Assembly (NCBI RefSeq): GCF_016765795.1
Contig: NZ_JAESVP010000006.1
Span: forward strand, 186,001-250,000
Source: Fuscibacter oryzae
GTDB lineage: Bacteria > Pseudomonadota > Alphaproteobacteria > Rhodobacterales > Rhodobacteraceae
Reading direction: 5' to 3'
Length of the DNA stretch: 64,000 nucleotides
Shown: one piece after another, positions 53,792 through 62,161 of the stretch
Numbering within the stretch: position 1 is the stretch's first letter
Layout: each line of letters opens with the position of its first letter
Translations under genes and position numbers: made by a program
Notes under the pieces: generated by a model
What the model was told of the DNA's origin: nothing
The model's input: the letters and a program-made list of their open reading frames with translations, nothing else
Databases searched by the model: none

Positions 53792-56478
53792 TCCGGTTTA
53801 CCCTGAACGGCCAAAGCATTGCCTGTGATGCCCCGGCAACCGAACGCTTATCAGAGGTTCTGCGCGAGCGGTTGGGCGCGCGGGGCACCAAGGTGGGCTG
53901 CGACGCGGGCGATTGCGGCGCTTGCACCGTGCTGGTGAATGGCAAGGCGGTCTGCGCCTGCCTGATGCCCGCCGCCCGCGCCGAGGGTGCCCGGATCGAA
54001 ACAGTCGAAGGCGCAGGCGACACACTGACCCGGCTGCGCGCCAGCTTTTTGCGTCATGGCGCTGCGCAATGTGGCATCTGCACGCCGGGGATGCTGATGG
54101 CCGCGTCAGAGCTGCTGTCCCACACGCCCCGCCCCAGCGAGGAACAGGCAGAACAGGCTCTGGGCGGCGTTTTGTGCCGCTGTACGGGCTATCGCAAGAT
54201 TCTGGCGGCGGTGTGCGATGCCTGGCGTGATGAACCGGCTGAGATTGCGCCGGATGGCCCGGCAGTGGGCGCGCGGATCGCGCGGCTGGATGGGGACGCC
54301 AAGGTGCAGGGCGATGTGTTCGGGGCGGACTTTGCGCCCGAAGGGGCGCTGATGGTCAAGGCCCTGCGCTCTCCTCATCCTCATGCGGCCTTTGCCTTTG
54401 GCGATCTTGCGGCTTTCGCCCGTCGCCCCGGCATTGCCGCCGTCTTTACGGCTGCGGACATTCCAGGCCGCAATGCCTTTTCGGTGATCCCCGCCTTTGC
54501 GGACCAACCCGCGATTGCTGCGGATACGGCGCGATTCCGGGGGGAATGCGTGGCCGTCGTCGCTTTTGAGCCGGGCGCGCTGCCCGATCTGGCAGATTTC
54601 CCGATTGTCTGGACGCCGCTGCCCGCCGTTCTGACCGCAGCAGAGGCCGAAGCGCCGGGATCTGCCCTTGTGCTGCCCGGGCGGGCCGGAAATCTGTTGA
54701 TCGAAGGGGTGGTTCGACGGGGTGATGCGGCTTCGGTCTTGGCCGGTTCGGCCCATGTGGTCGAAGGGGGGGTGACGACCGCCTATGTCGAACATGCCTA
54801 TATCGAGCCAGAGGCAGGCGCGGCCTGGATGGAGGGCGAAACGCTGTGCATCCGCGCCTGTACGCAGGCCCCGGTGATGGACCGCGATGATACGGCGGCG
54901 ATTCTGGGGTTGCCGGTTGATCGTGTGCGCATTCTGCCCTCGGCTGTGGGGGGTGGCTTCGGGTCCAAGCTGGATGTCAGCCTGCAACCTCTGATCGGGC
55001 TGGTGGCGCTGAAAACGGGGCGTCCGGCGCGGATGATCTATGGGCGCGGGGAAAGCATGGCCTCGACCACCAAACGCCATCCGGCGCAGATATGGGGCCG
55101 GATCGGCTGTGACGCAAAGGGGCGGATTACCGGGCTGGAGGTAGAGGGCCGGTTCAACACAGGCGCCTATTCCAGTTGGGGGCCAACGGTCGCCAACCGG
55201 GTGCCGGTTCACGCCAGCGGCCCTTATTTCACGCCTGCCATCAGTGCCAAGGCGCGGGCCATTCACACGAACGGCCCGGTGTCGGGGGCGTTTCGCGGCT
55301 TTGGTGTGCCGCAGGCGGCGGTCTGGCAGGAAACGCTGTATGATCGGCTGGCAGAAAAGGCGGGGCTGGACCGGCTGGAGTTTCGCATCCTGAATGCCCT
55401 GCGCGATGGTCAGACCAGCGCGACGGGGCAGGTGATGGAAGCGACGGGCATTCATGCCTGCCTGACCGCGCTGCGCCCGCATTGGGCGCGTGCCATGGGC
55501 GATGCGCGGCCAGAGGGGCATTGGTTGCGCGGGGTGGGGGTGGCCTCGTGCTGGTATGGCTGTGGCAATACCGGCTTGCCCAACCCCTCGACCATGCGGA
55601 TCGGGCTGACCGGGGCAGGCAAGTTGGTGCTGCATCAGGGGGCGACCGACATTGGCCAAGGGTCAAATACGGTCATCCCTCAGATTGCGGCAGATGCCCT
55701 TGGGCTACGGTTGGCAGCCTTTACCTTTGTCGGGCCGGATACCGCGCTGACACCCGATGCGGGCAAAACCTCGGCCAGCCGCCAGACCTTTGTGTCTGGC
55801 CGCGCCGCGCAGGCGGCGGGGCAAGCCCTGCGGGCGACGATCTTGCGCATGGCGAATGCGGGGGATGGGGCAAAACTGTCTCTGACTGGCCAGTTTGTGA
55901 CTGTTCAGGACGGGGCCACTTTGCATCGGATCGACCTTGCTGCCTTGCCGCTCGATCCGCGCGGCTATGCGATCTCGGCGGAAGAAACCTATGATCCACC
56001 GACCCAGCCTCTGGATGCCAACGGGCAGGGGCGGCCCTATGCGGTTTACGGCTATGGTGCGCAGATGGTGGAACTGGCGGTTGATGCGCGGTTGGGCAGG
56101 GTGAAGCTGCTGAAGATCGCGGCAGCCCATGATCTGGGCCGGGTGATCAACCCGCAACTTGCCGAGGGGCAGATTGAGGGCGGCATCGCCCAAGGCATCG
56201 GTATGGCGCTGATGGAGGAATATATCACTGGGCGGACCGACAATCTGCACGACTATCTGATTCCCACCACCGGCGACGTGCCCCCCATTGAAAGCCTGAT
56301 CCTTGAAATTCCCGATCCTGACGGCCCGTTCGGGGCCAAGGGTCTGGGCGAACATGTTTTGATTCCCACAGCCCCCGCGATTCTGAATGCGATTCGCCAC
56401 GCCACGGGTGCAGTGATCACACAGCTTCCGGCCCTGCCCCACCGCATTCTGGCTGCGATGAAAGAGGTTCGCCGATGA
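53788..56478 (+). CDS. Fused 2Fe-2S and molybdopterin subunit of a xanthine dehydrogenase-family hydroxylase
   Basis: An 896-residue fusion. The first cluster has Cys38, Cys43, Cys46 and Cys58; the second has Cys95, Cys98, Cys130 and Cys132. From about residue 160 the molybdenum domain follows, with the substrate-channel GGGFGSKLDVS and FRGFGVPQ, and the catalytic Glu in GAKGLGEHVLIP near the C-terminus. Such enzymes hydroxylate carbon next to ring nitrogen or oxidise aldehydes. The fused arrangement resembles aldehyde oxidoreductase. It overlaps both flanking genes by 4 bp. Substrate unknown; context points to an N-heterocycle. Confidence 0.93.
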   Translation: MIRFTLNGQSIACDAPATERLSEVLRERLGARGTKVGCDAGDCGACTVLVNGKAVCACLMPAARAEGARIETVEGAGDTLTRLRASFLRHGAAQCGICTPGMLMAASELLSHTPRPSEEQAEQALGGVLCRCTGYRKILAAVCDAWRDEPAEIAPDGPAVGARIARLDGDAKVQGDVFGADFAPEGALMVKALRSPHPHAAFAFGDLAAFARRPGIAAVFTAADIPGRNAFSVIPAFADQPAIAADTARFRGECVAVVAFEPGALPDLADFPIVWTPLPAVLTAAEAEAPGSALVLPGRAGNLLIEGVVRRGDAASVLAGSAHVVEGGVTTAYVEHAYIEPEAGAAWMEGETLCIRACTQAPVMDRDDTAAILGLPVDRVRILPSAVGGGFGSKLDVSLQPLIGLVALKTGRPARMIYGRGESMASTTKRHPAQIWGRIGCDAKGRITGLEVEGRFNTGAYSSWGPTVANRVPVHASGPYFTPAISAKARAIHTNGPVSGAFRGFGVPQAAVWQETLYDRLAEKAGLDRLEFRILNALRDGQTSATGQVMEATGIHACLTALRPHWARAMGDARPEGHWLRGVGVASCWYGCGNTGLPNPSTMRIGLTGAGKLVLHQGATDIGQGSNTVIPQIAADALGLRLAAFTFVGPDTALTPDAGKTSASRQTFVSGRAAQAAGQALRATILRMANAGDGAKLSLTGQFVTVQDGATLHRIDLAALPLDPRGYAISAEETYDPPTQPLDANGQGRPYAVYGYGAQMVELAVDARLGRVKLLKIAAAHDLGRVINPQLAEGQIEGGIAQGIGMALMEEYITGRTDNLHDYLIPTTGDVPPIESLILEIPDPDGPFGAKGLGEHVLIPTAPAILNAIRHATGAVITQLPALPHRILAAMKEVRR

Positions 56479-57992
56479 CGGCTTCCGATTCCTCTGTGCC
56501 GGGCCTGTCCGGTCAGGAAAAGATCCGCTGCGATGCCTGCCCGGTGATGTGCTATATCGCGCCGGGCCAGACCGGGGCTTGCGACCGTTATGCGAATGAC
56601 GCGGGCCGCATCATTCGCACCGACCCTGTGGTGATGCTTTCGCATACGGTTGCGCAGGGTGGGCATGTGGTGCCGTTTGCACGGCGCGACTGGACGGGCG
56701 ATCCCTTGCCCGCCGACACTTTTGTGACCGGAATCGGATCGGGCACCACCTATCCCGACTACAAGCCTGCGCCCTTCATCATCGCCTCGCAGATTGCGGG
56801 GGCGGATGTGGTGACGGTGGTGACCGAGGCGATCTTTTCCTATTGCGGTGTCAAGGTGAAGATCGACACCGACCGCTTTCTTGGACCAGAGGGGGCGGTG
56901 GTTCGGGCGGATGGCGAACCCATCGGCCATGTCACCACCGCCGAATATGGCAGCCAGATGTTGTCTTTGGGCGGGGTGCATCACCTGACCGGCGGGTCGA
57001 AGGCCGAGGGGCGACTGACCTGCGCGGCGCTGCTGGCCCTGTGCAATGGCGAGGCGGTGGAGCTGGTGATCGAGGGCGGCTCCACGGTTGTGGTGCAGGC
57101 GGGCAGGCCGCCGATTGTCGATGGCACGCCAGAGCGGCGGATGCGGGTGGGCTGCGGATCAGCCACCATCGGTATGTTCGCCAGCCAGTGGCGCGGTCTG
57201 GTGGATGAGGTGGTGGTGGTCGATGACCACATCACCGGCGTGGTCAGCGAGCATCAGGCGGGCAAGGTTTTGGGCTGGGAGCCGACGGGCATCCGCATCA
57301 AGGGGCACCGGTCGACGCCGGGCCGCTATTTCCGGGTCAGTGAGCCGGGCCTGGGCTGGGGGGGCACGAGGCTGACCGATCCGCTGGAGATTCTGGGGCC
57401 GTGGGAGGCGAAAAAGGGTGCGCGTGCCGGGCTTCGCCTGTTGATGGTTTCGACCACGGGGGAAGAGTTTGGCTATTATGTGCTGGATGAGGCGCTGGTT
57501 CCGCAGATCGCGCCCTTGCCAGAGGCATTGCGCGATACTGTCGGGCTGATTGACGAGAATTGCGAGCCGTCGCTTTGCACCGTGCTGTTCATGGGCGGGG
57601 CGGGGGGCAGCCTGCGGGCGGGGGTGACGCGCAATCCGGTGCGGCTGACGCGGTCGGTTCAGGCCGGGGCGACGCGGCTGACCAGTGGCGGGGCAGAGTG
57701 CTATGTCTGGCCGGGCGGCGGCATCACCTTCATGGTGGATGTGACGCGGTTGCCCAAAGGTGCCTTCGGCTATGTGCCGACGCCCGCGCTGGTGGCCCCG
57801 CTGGAGTTTACCCTGCCGCGCGCGGACTATCTGGCGATGGGCGGGCATGAGGGCAGCATCCGCGATCTGGCCTCGGTCATTGCGACGGGCGGCGAGTATC
57901 CGGTTTCGGGCCGGGTGGAACCCTGGCCCGACCGGGCGGGGGGCCAGCCCCCCGCACCCCCCGGAGTATTTGAGGAAGGACAAAAGCCATGA
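56475..57992 (+). CDS. 6-hydroxynicotinate reductase-like iron-sulfur protein
   Basis: A 505-residue protein that I match to the family annotated as 6-hydroxynicotinate reductase (Hnr). In Eubacterium barkeri Hnr reduces 6-hydroxynicotinate to a tetrahydro-oxo product. The N-terminal cluster motif is Cys19-x2-Cys22-x3-Cys26-x9-Cys36 (IRCDACPVMCYIAPGQTGAC), followed by RYANDAG. Glycine-rich blocks (TGIGSGTTYPDYKP, GGSKAEGRLTC, VWPGGGITFMVDVTRLPKGAFGY) continue. The last ~20 residues come from a hairpin repeat (GGQPPAPPGVFEEGQKP). Activity is inferred; the ring substrate is unknown. Confidence 0.8.
   Translation: MTASDSSVPGLSGQEKIRCDACPVMCYIAPGQTGACDRYANDAGRIIRTDPVVMLSHTVAQGGHVVPFARRDWTGDPLPADTFVTGIGSGTTYPDYKPAPFIIASQIAGADVVTVVTEAIFSYCGVKVKIDTDRFLGPEGAVVRADGEPIGHVTTAEYGSQMLSLGGVHHLTGGSKAEGRLTCAALLALCNGEAVELVIEGGSTVVVQAGRPPIVDGTPERRMRVGCGSATIGMFASQWRGLVDEVVVVDDHITGVVSEHQAGKVLGWEPTGIRIKGHRSTPGRYFRVSEPGLGWGGTRLTDPLEILGPWEAKKGARAGLRLLMVSTTGEEFGYYVLDEALVPQIAPLPEALRDTVGLIDENCEPSLCTVLFMGGAGGSLRAGVTRNPVRLTRSVQAGATRLTSGGAECYVWPGGGITFMVDVTRLPKGAFGYVPTPALVAPLEFTLPRADYLAMGGHEGSIRDLASVIATGGEYPVSGRVEPWPDRAGGQPPAPPGVFEEGQKP
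57936..57980. repeat. Hairpin repeat element, copy 5, translated
   Basis: The hairpin GCGGGGGGC-CA-GCCCCCCGC (57936-57955) then ACCCCCCGGAGTATTT and GAGGAAGG. It lies wholly within the last codons of the reductase-like gene. Its GAGGAAGG end is the ribosome-binding site for the next gene, whose ATG is at 57989. Confidence 0.8.
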
Positions 57993-58804
57993 TGCAGGTG
58001 GGCGTTCTGGCTGATGGGCGGCTGCATCTGAACCATGGGCCGATGGACCTGATCTGTCAGGTCTGGGGGCCGGGGCGGGCAGGGGCCTATGACCGGGCGG
58101 TAGCACGGTTTGATGGGTTGCTGGAGGAGTTGGTCTCTGAATTGCCTTCTCTGCGCGCCGAACAGAGCCTTGTTCACGGGGCTGTTGCGCAGGTGATGGC
58201 GGCGGCGGTGGCGCCGTTTCGTCCTGCCTTCATCACGCCCATGGCGGCCGTCGCTGGGGCTGTGGCCGAGGCGGTTCTGGTGGCGATAGTGGCAGGGCCG
58301 GGGGTGGAGCGAGCCTATGTGAACAATGGCGGCGATATTGCAGTGCATCTGGCGAGCGGCCAGCGTTTGCACTGCGCTATGGCGTCGGGTGGTATGGTCG
58401 AGCTGCGCGCCGAAGAGGTGGCGCGGGGCATTGCGACTTCTGGTTGGCGGGGGCGCAGTTGGTCTTTGGGCATTGCCGATGCGGTGACGGTTGTGGCGCG
58501 GACGGCGGCGATGGCCGATGCGGCGGCGACCATGATCGCCAATGCGGTCGATCTTCCGGGGCATCCTGCGGTGACACGGCGGCCTGCGGTCGAGATGCAG
58601 GCCGACAGTGATCTGGGCCCTCGGCTGGTGACGGTGGGAGTTGCCGCGCTGACCCGGGCCGAAGTGGCGCGGGCGCTGGACCGTGGCCTTGCCGCAGCGC
58701 GTGGATACCGGGCGCGGGGCTTGATTGAAGGGGCAGCGCTTTTCCTACAGGGTGAGGTGGTCACCGAAGGCGATTTGCGGCTGAAGGAACTTGATCATGT
58801 CTGA
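57989..58804 (+). CDS. UPF0280 family protein (ApbE-like fold)
   Basis: A 271-residue protein. A conserved NNGGDIAVHL motif (near residue 110) resembles the magnesium-binding NxGGD sequence of ApbE FMN transferases, and the HGAVAQVMAAA helix fits that fold. UPF0280 is related to ApbE but no activity is established. It overlaps the reductase-like gene by 4 bp and the next by 8 bp. In a cluster with flavin-like and Fe-S enzymes it might attach or mature a cofactor; this is inference. Confidence 0.82.
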   Translation: MMQVGVLADGRLHLNHGPMDLICQVWGPGRAGAYDRAVARFDGLLEELVSELPSLRAEQSLVHGAVAQVMAAAVAPFRPAFITPMAAVAGAVAEAVLVAIVAGPGVERAYVNNGGDIAVHLASGQRLHCAMASGGMVELRAEEVARGIATSGWRGRSWSLGIADAVTVVARTAAMADAAATMIANAVDLPGHPAVTRRPAVEMQADSDLGPRLVTVGVAALTRAEVARALDRGLAAARGYRARGLIEGAALFLQGEVVTEGDLRLKELDHV

Positions 58805-59378
58805 CTTCGCGATCCGCAAGATCGTTACCCAGGTTGAAGAAATCCTGCACGAAGGCGGGCCGCTGGCCGATCCGCCGCCGGTCAAGGGCGCGATCTATGC
58901 GATTTGCGCCAACCCTTTCGCCGGGCGCCATGAGGTGGACTTGCAGCCCTCGATGGAGGCGTTGAAGCCCCTGGCCCTGATGCTGACCGACCGGCTGGTG
59001 GCGGCGCTGGGCGGGCGGGCGGGCATTGATGCCTATGGCAAGGGCGCCATCGTTGGCGAGAACGGCGAGCATGAACATGGCGCGATTTGGCATGTCTCGG
59101 GCGGTTACGGCATGCGCGACCGGCTGGGTGAATGCCGCGCCATTGTGCCAAGCGCGATGAAAGTGGGCGGCATGGGCACGACGCTGGATATTCCACTTGG
59201 CCACCTGAATGCCGCTTATGTGCGCTCGCGGTTCGATGTCATCACGGTGGCTTGCGAGGATGGGCCGCGCGCGAATGAGGTGCTGTTTGCGCTGGCCATG
59301 GCGCGGGGCGGGCGGGTGCATAGCCGGATGGGCGGACTGGAAATCAGTCAGGTCAAAGGGGAGGACGGCTTGCGGTGA
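58797..59378 (+). CDS. PF06684 'amino acid synthesis' family protein
   Basis: A 193-residue soluble protein. The sequence IYAICANPFAGRHEVDLQPSMEALKPL, the block GAIVGENGEHEHGAIWHVSGGYGMRDRLGE, and the end SQVKGEDGLR match the PF06684 family. The family name is historical; the catalytic role is unproven. The conserved Glu/His pair in ENGEHEHG looks like an active site. The ATG at 58797 overlaps the UPF0280 stop by 8 bp and has AAGGAAC upstream. Its place with a ring hydroxylase and ring reductase suggests ring opening or a related step, but only by context. Confidence 0.82.
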   Translation: MSDFAIRKIVTQVEEILHEGGPLADPPPVKGAIYAICANPFAGRHEVDLQPSMEALKPLALMLTDRLVAALGGRAGIDAYGKGAIVGENGEHEHGAIWHVSGGYGMRDRLGECRAIVPSAMKVGGMGTTLDIPLGHLNAAYVRSRFDVITVACEDGPRANEVLFALAMARGGRVHSRMGGLEISQVKGEDGLR

Positions 59379-60724
59379 AGCGGCTTGCGGCGGCCCTGAC
59401 CCTGACGCCCGGTGCAGCACTTGCCTGCGCGCTGCCGCCATCGGTGATTCTGACGCTGCCGACCGGGCATTACATTCTTGCGGCGGCGCTGACCGTTGCG
59501 CTAACCGCTTTGCTGGGGGTTTTGACCGACCGGTTGCCGCCGTTGCAGGGCCATCTGCTGCATGAGGGGGCGGATCTTTGGCCGCGCATGGTGGGTTGGA
59601 CGGCGGGCTTTATCGCGATGGCCGTGCTGCTGGCCATCGGGTTTCAGGGGGCGGATGATCCGCTGCACAACCTGCTGACTCTGGTGTTCTGGACCGGGGT
59701 ATGGATCGCGCTGCCCTTTGCCTCGATGGTGTTTGGTGATCTGTGGCGACCCTTTAACCCTTGGGTTGCGCCGGTTCGGGCGCTGCGGATTGCGCTTGGC
59801 TGGCGCGGCAGCGTGGGGCTGTCAGGCCTGGGCCATTGGCCTGCCGTGGTGGGGATGGCCGGGTTTTCGTGGTTCCAGATCGTATCGCTGGCGCCTGACG
59901 ATCCGGCCGGGCTGGCCGGGCTGATGCTGGGCTATTGGCTGGTCATTCTGCTGCTGGCTGTTGCCGAGGGCGAGGGCTGGCTGGAACAGGGCGAGTTTCT
60001 GACGGTGTTCTTTGCCCTGATCGGCCGGGTCGCGCCCGTGTGGCGGGTGCGTGAGGCTGGTCGGGTGCAGTGGATGGTCGGCTGGCCCGGCGCGCAGGTG
60101 GTGAGGATGGCACCCCTGAGCCTGTCGCAGATGGCGTTCATTATCGTGACGCTGGGCAGCCTGTCGTTCGAAGGGTTGAGCGAGACCTTTTGGTGGATGG
60201 GCCTGATCGGAGAGAACCCGCTGGAGTTCACCGGGCGCTCGGCGGTGATTGGGGTCAACACGCTGGGCTTGCTGGCAAGCTGGGGGCTGACGGGGGCCGC
60301 AATCTGGGCCGGGCTGCGGTTGTCGCGGGCTTTGGCGGGGGGCGGGTTTGCGGCGGGGCCGGTGATGCTGTCATTTCTGGCCATCGCGGCGGGCTATCAT
60401 GTGGCGCATTTCTTCGTCACGCTGATCACCACGGGGCAATACACGCTTTGGGCGCTGAATGACCCGTTGTTTCGGGGTGACAGCCTGCTTGGCCTGCCGC
60501 CGTTCTATATCTCTTTCGGGTTTCTGTCAGACCCGGTGTTCATGCAGGCGGTCTATGCGGTGCAGTTCGCAGCGATTCTGGGCGCGCATCTGCTCGCGGT
60601 GATCCTGACGCTGAAACTGGCCGGGCGGGGCCTGCGAAATATGGGCCATCTGCCGATGACGGCGCTGATGGTGCTTTACACGATCTTTGGTCTCTGGTTG
60701 ATGTCCACCGCGCGAGGCGCTTGA
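59375..60724 (+). CDS. Polytopic inner-membrane protein of unknown function, 449 aa
   Basis: About 11 predicted membrane helices. A signal-like first helix (MKRLAAALTLTPGAALACALP) is followed by paired hydrophobic segments. Conserved-looking polar spots inside helices include GYHVAHFFVTLITTGQYTLWALND and a LGSLSFEGLSETFWW stretch. I recognise no transporter family. The GTG start overlaps the PF06684 stop by 4 bp (GTGA). As the last gene of the overlapping operon it could import the substrate, export a product, or carry electrons from the hydroxylase. Function unknown. Confidence 0.82.
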   Translation: MKRLAAALTLTPGAALACALPPSVILTLPTGHYILAAALTVALTALLGVLTDRLPPLQGHLLHEGADLWPRMVGWTAGFIAMAVLLAIGFQGADDPLHNLLTLVFWTGVWIALPFASMVFGDLWRPFNPWVAPVRALRIALGWRGSVGLSGLGHWPAVVGMAGFSWFQIVSLAPDDPAGLAGLMLGYWLVILLLAVAEGEGWLEQGEFLTVFFALIGRVAPVWRVREAGRVQWMVGWPGAQVVRMAPLSLSQMAFIIVTLGSLSFEGLSETFWWMGLIGENPLEFTGRSAVIGVNTLGLLASWGLTGAAIWAGLRLSRALAGGGFAAGPVMLSFLAIAAGYHVAHFFVTLITTGQYTLWALNDPLFRGDSLLGLPPFYISFGFLSDPVFMQAVYAVQFAAILGAHLLAVILTLKLAGRGLRNMGHLPMTALMVLYTIFGLWLMSTARGA

Positions 60725-60741
60725 AAACATTACACTTTTTG

Positions 60742-60757
60742 TTTGCCTGCAAATGAA
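60742..60757. promoter_or_regulatory. Candidate MarR operator, site 2
   Basis: TTTGCCTGCAAATGAA shares 13 of 16 bases with the candidate site at 52936, with TGCAAATGAA identical. It lies 44 bp before the substrate-binding protein ATG, in a 76-bp gap. Confidence 0.55.
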
Positions 60758-60800
60758 ATCGGTCCCGGCGCAGATCGGGCCATGACAGAGGAGACGGACC

Positions 60801-62087
60801 ATGAAAACGACTTTGACGGGCATTGCGCCATCGCGGCGGGCGGTTCTGACCGGGATGGGCGCGGGGTTGATCGCCGGCTCTGCGGGGCTGGTGCGACCGG
60901 TCTGGGCGCAGGCGGCCCCGCTGAAGCTGGGCTTCCAGTTGCACGCCACCGGCATCGGCGCCAGCTATGGCCGCTGGTATCAGCGCACCGCCGATGCGGC
61001 GTTGAAGAAAATCAACGAGGCGGGTGGCATTGGCGGGCGCCCCGTTGAGATCGTTTATGAGGATGACGGCACTGACCCGGCGCGGGGCGCCGAAGTGGTG
61101 GACAAGCTGAACAGCCAGCATGGCTGTGACCTGATCTTTGGCACCTTGTTCAGCCATGTGGTGATGGGGTCTGCGCCGCGCGCGGGCGAATTGAAGGTGC
61201 CCTATTTGGTCTGCTCCGAAGGCTATCACGTTGCGAGCGGCGCGCTGAACCGCTGGACCTTGCAGCCCGGCATTACGGACGTGCGCAGCCAGATTTCGTC
61301 GATGGCGCCCTGGGTGGCGGGCAATCTGGGTAAGAAGGTCACGATGTTTTTCCCGGATTATGCCTTTGGCTACGACCACCGCGATTTCTTTACCAAGGCG
61401 ATCGAGGCGCAGGGCGGGCAGGTTGTGGCGCAAATCGCCATTCCGCCGACCGAAACCAGCTATACCCGTTACTTCGCGCAGATACCGGCAGAGACCGAGG
61501 TGCTGTATCACGTCATGGTTGGCCCTGGCGTGCTGACCTTTGTGAAAGAGCTGGGCGAGTTCTATGGTTCGGGTGCAAAGCCGCAGCTTTTCGGCTTTAT
61601 CGACAGCCTGGAGGCGGTGGATACCGCGACGCCGGGGCTGGAATTCCTGGAAGGCAGCCATTTCTGGGAGGCGCATCCCCGCGTGAAACCAGCCGATGCC
61701 GGTGCCGCCGAGGGTGACTATCGCGCCGCCGTGGGTGTCGATGACAACGGGGCATCGGTGGCCGATGCCAAGGATGTCGCCACCTATTCCCATATGTTTT
61801 CTGCCTGGGAGACACTGCACTTTATCAAACAGACCGTCGAGGCCAGTGGCTATGCCGGGGTGGCTGACCGGCAAAAGCTGGTCGAGGCGATGGAGGCCGT
61901 GACCGACCTGCCTTATGGCATCGAGCGTCCGCAGGGGGCCAAGGTCTTCAACGGCAAGACGCATCAGGCCTTTGGCAGCCAGAACATCTCGAAAGTCGAG
62001 GGCGGCAAGCTGGTGAAGGTGCATACCACCACCATTGACGAGGGGAAGTATGACGACGGGGTGGATTACACCACGATGTCGTTCTGA
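60801..62087 (+). CDS. ABC transporter substrate-binding protein (LivK/type I)
   Basis: A 428-residue periplasmic binding protein. Residues 1-37 form a Tat signal (PSRRAVLTG, ending VWAQA), fewer binding proteins of this class being Tat-dependent. The mature protein has the type I two-lobed fold: KLGFQLHATGIGASYGRW start, VYEDDGTDPARGAEVVDKL, and lobe-2 GYDHRDFFTKAIEAQGGQV. This class binds branched-chain amino acids, amides and small aromatic acids. The gene probably delivers the substrate for the adjacent heterocycle cluster. Confidence 0.92.
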   Translation: MKTTLTGIAPSRRAVLTGMGAGLIAGSAGLVRPVWAQAAPLKLGFQLHATGIGASYGRWYQRTADAALKKINEAGGIGGRPVEIVYEDDGTDPARGAEVVDKLNSQHGCDLIFGTLFSHVVMGSAPRAGELKVPYLVCSEGYHVASGALNRWTLQPGITDVRSQISSMAPWVAGNLGKKVTMFFPDYAFGYDHRDFFTKAIEAQGGQVVAQIAIPPTETSYTRYFAQIPAETEVLYHVMVGPGVLTFVKELGEFYGSGAKPQLFGFIDSLEAVDTATPGLEFLEGSHFWEAHPRVKPADAGAAEGDYRAAVGVDDNGASVADAKDVATYSHMFSAWETLHFIKQTVEASGYAGVADRQKLVEAMEAVTDLPYGIERPQGAKVFNGKTHQAFGSQNISKVEGGKLVKVHTTTIDEGKYDDGVDYTTMSF

Positions 62088-62099
62088 TTTGCAGCCGGT

Positions 62100-62140
62100 C
62101 CGGGGGGCTTCGCGCCCCCCGGCCCCCCGCGGGATATTTA
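62100..62140. repeat. Hairpin repeat element, copy 6
   Basis: The hairpin CCGGGGGGC-TTCGC-GCCCCCCGG (62100-62122) is followed by CCCCCCGCGGGATATTT. It lies between the binding-protein stop (13 bp upstream) and the LivH start, so it may lower expression of the permease relative to the abundant binding protein. Confidence 0.75.
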
Positions 62141-62161
62141 TGAACAGATGATGAGGTTTTG

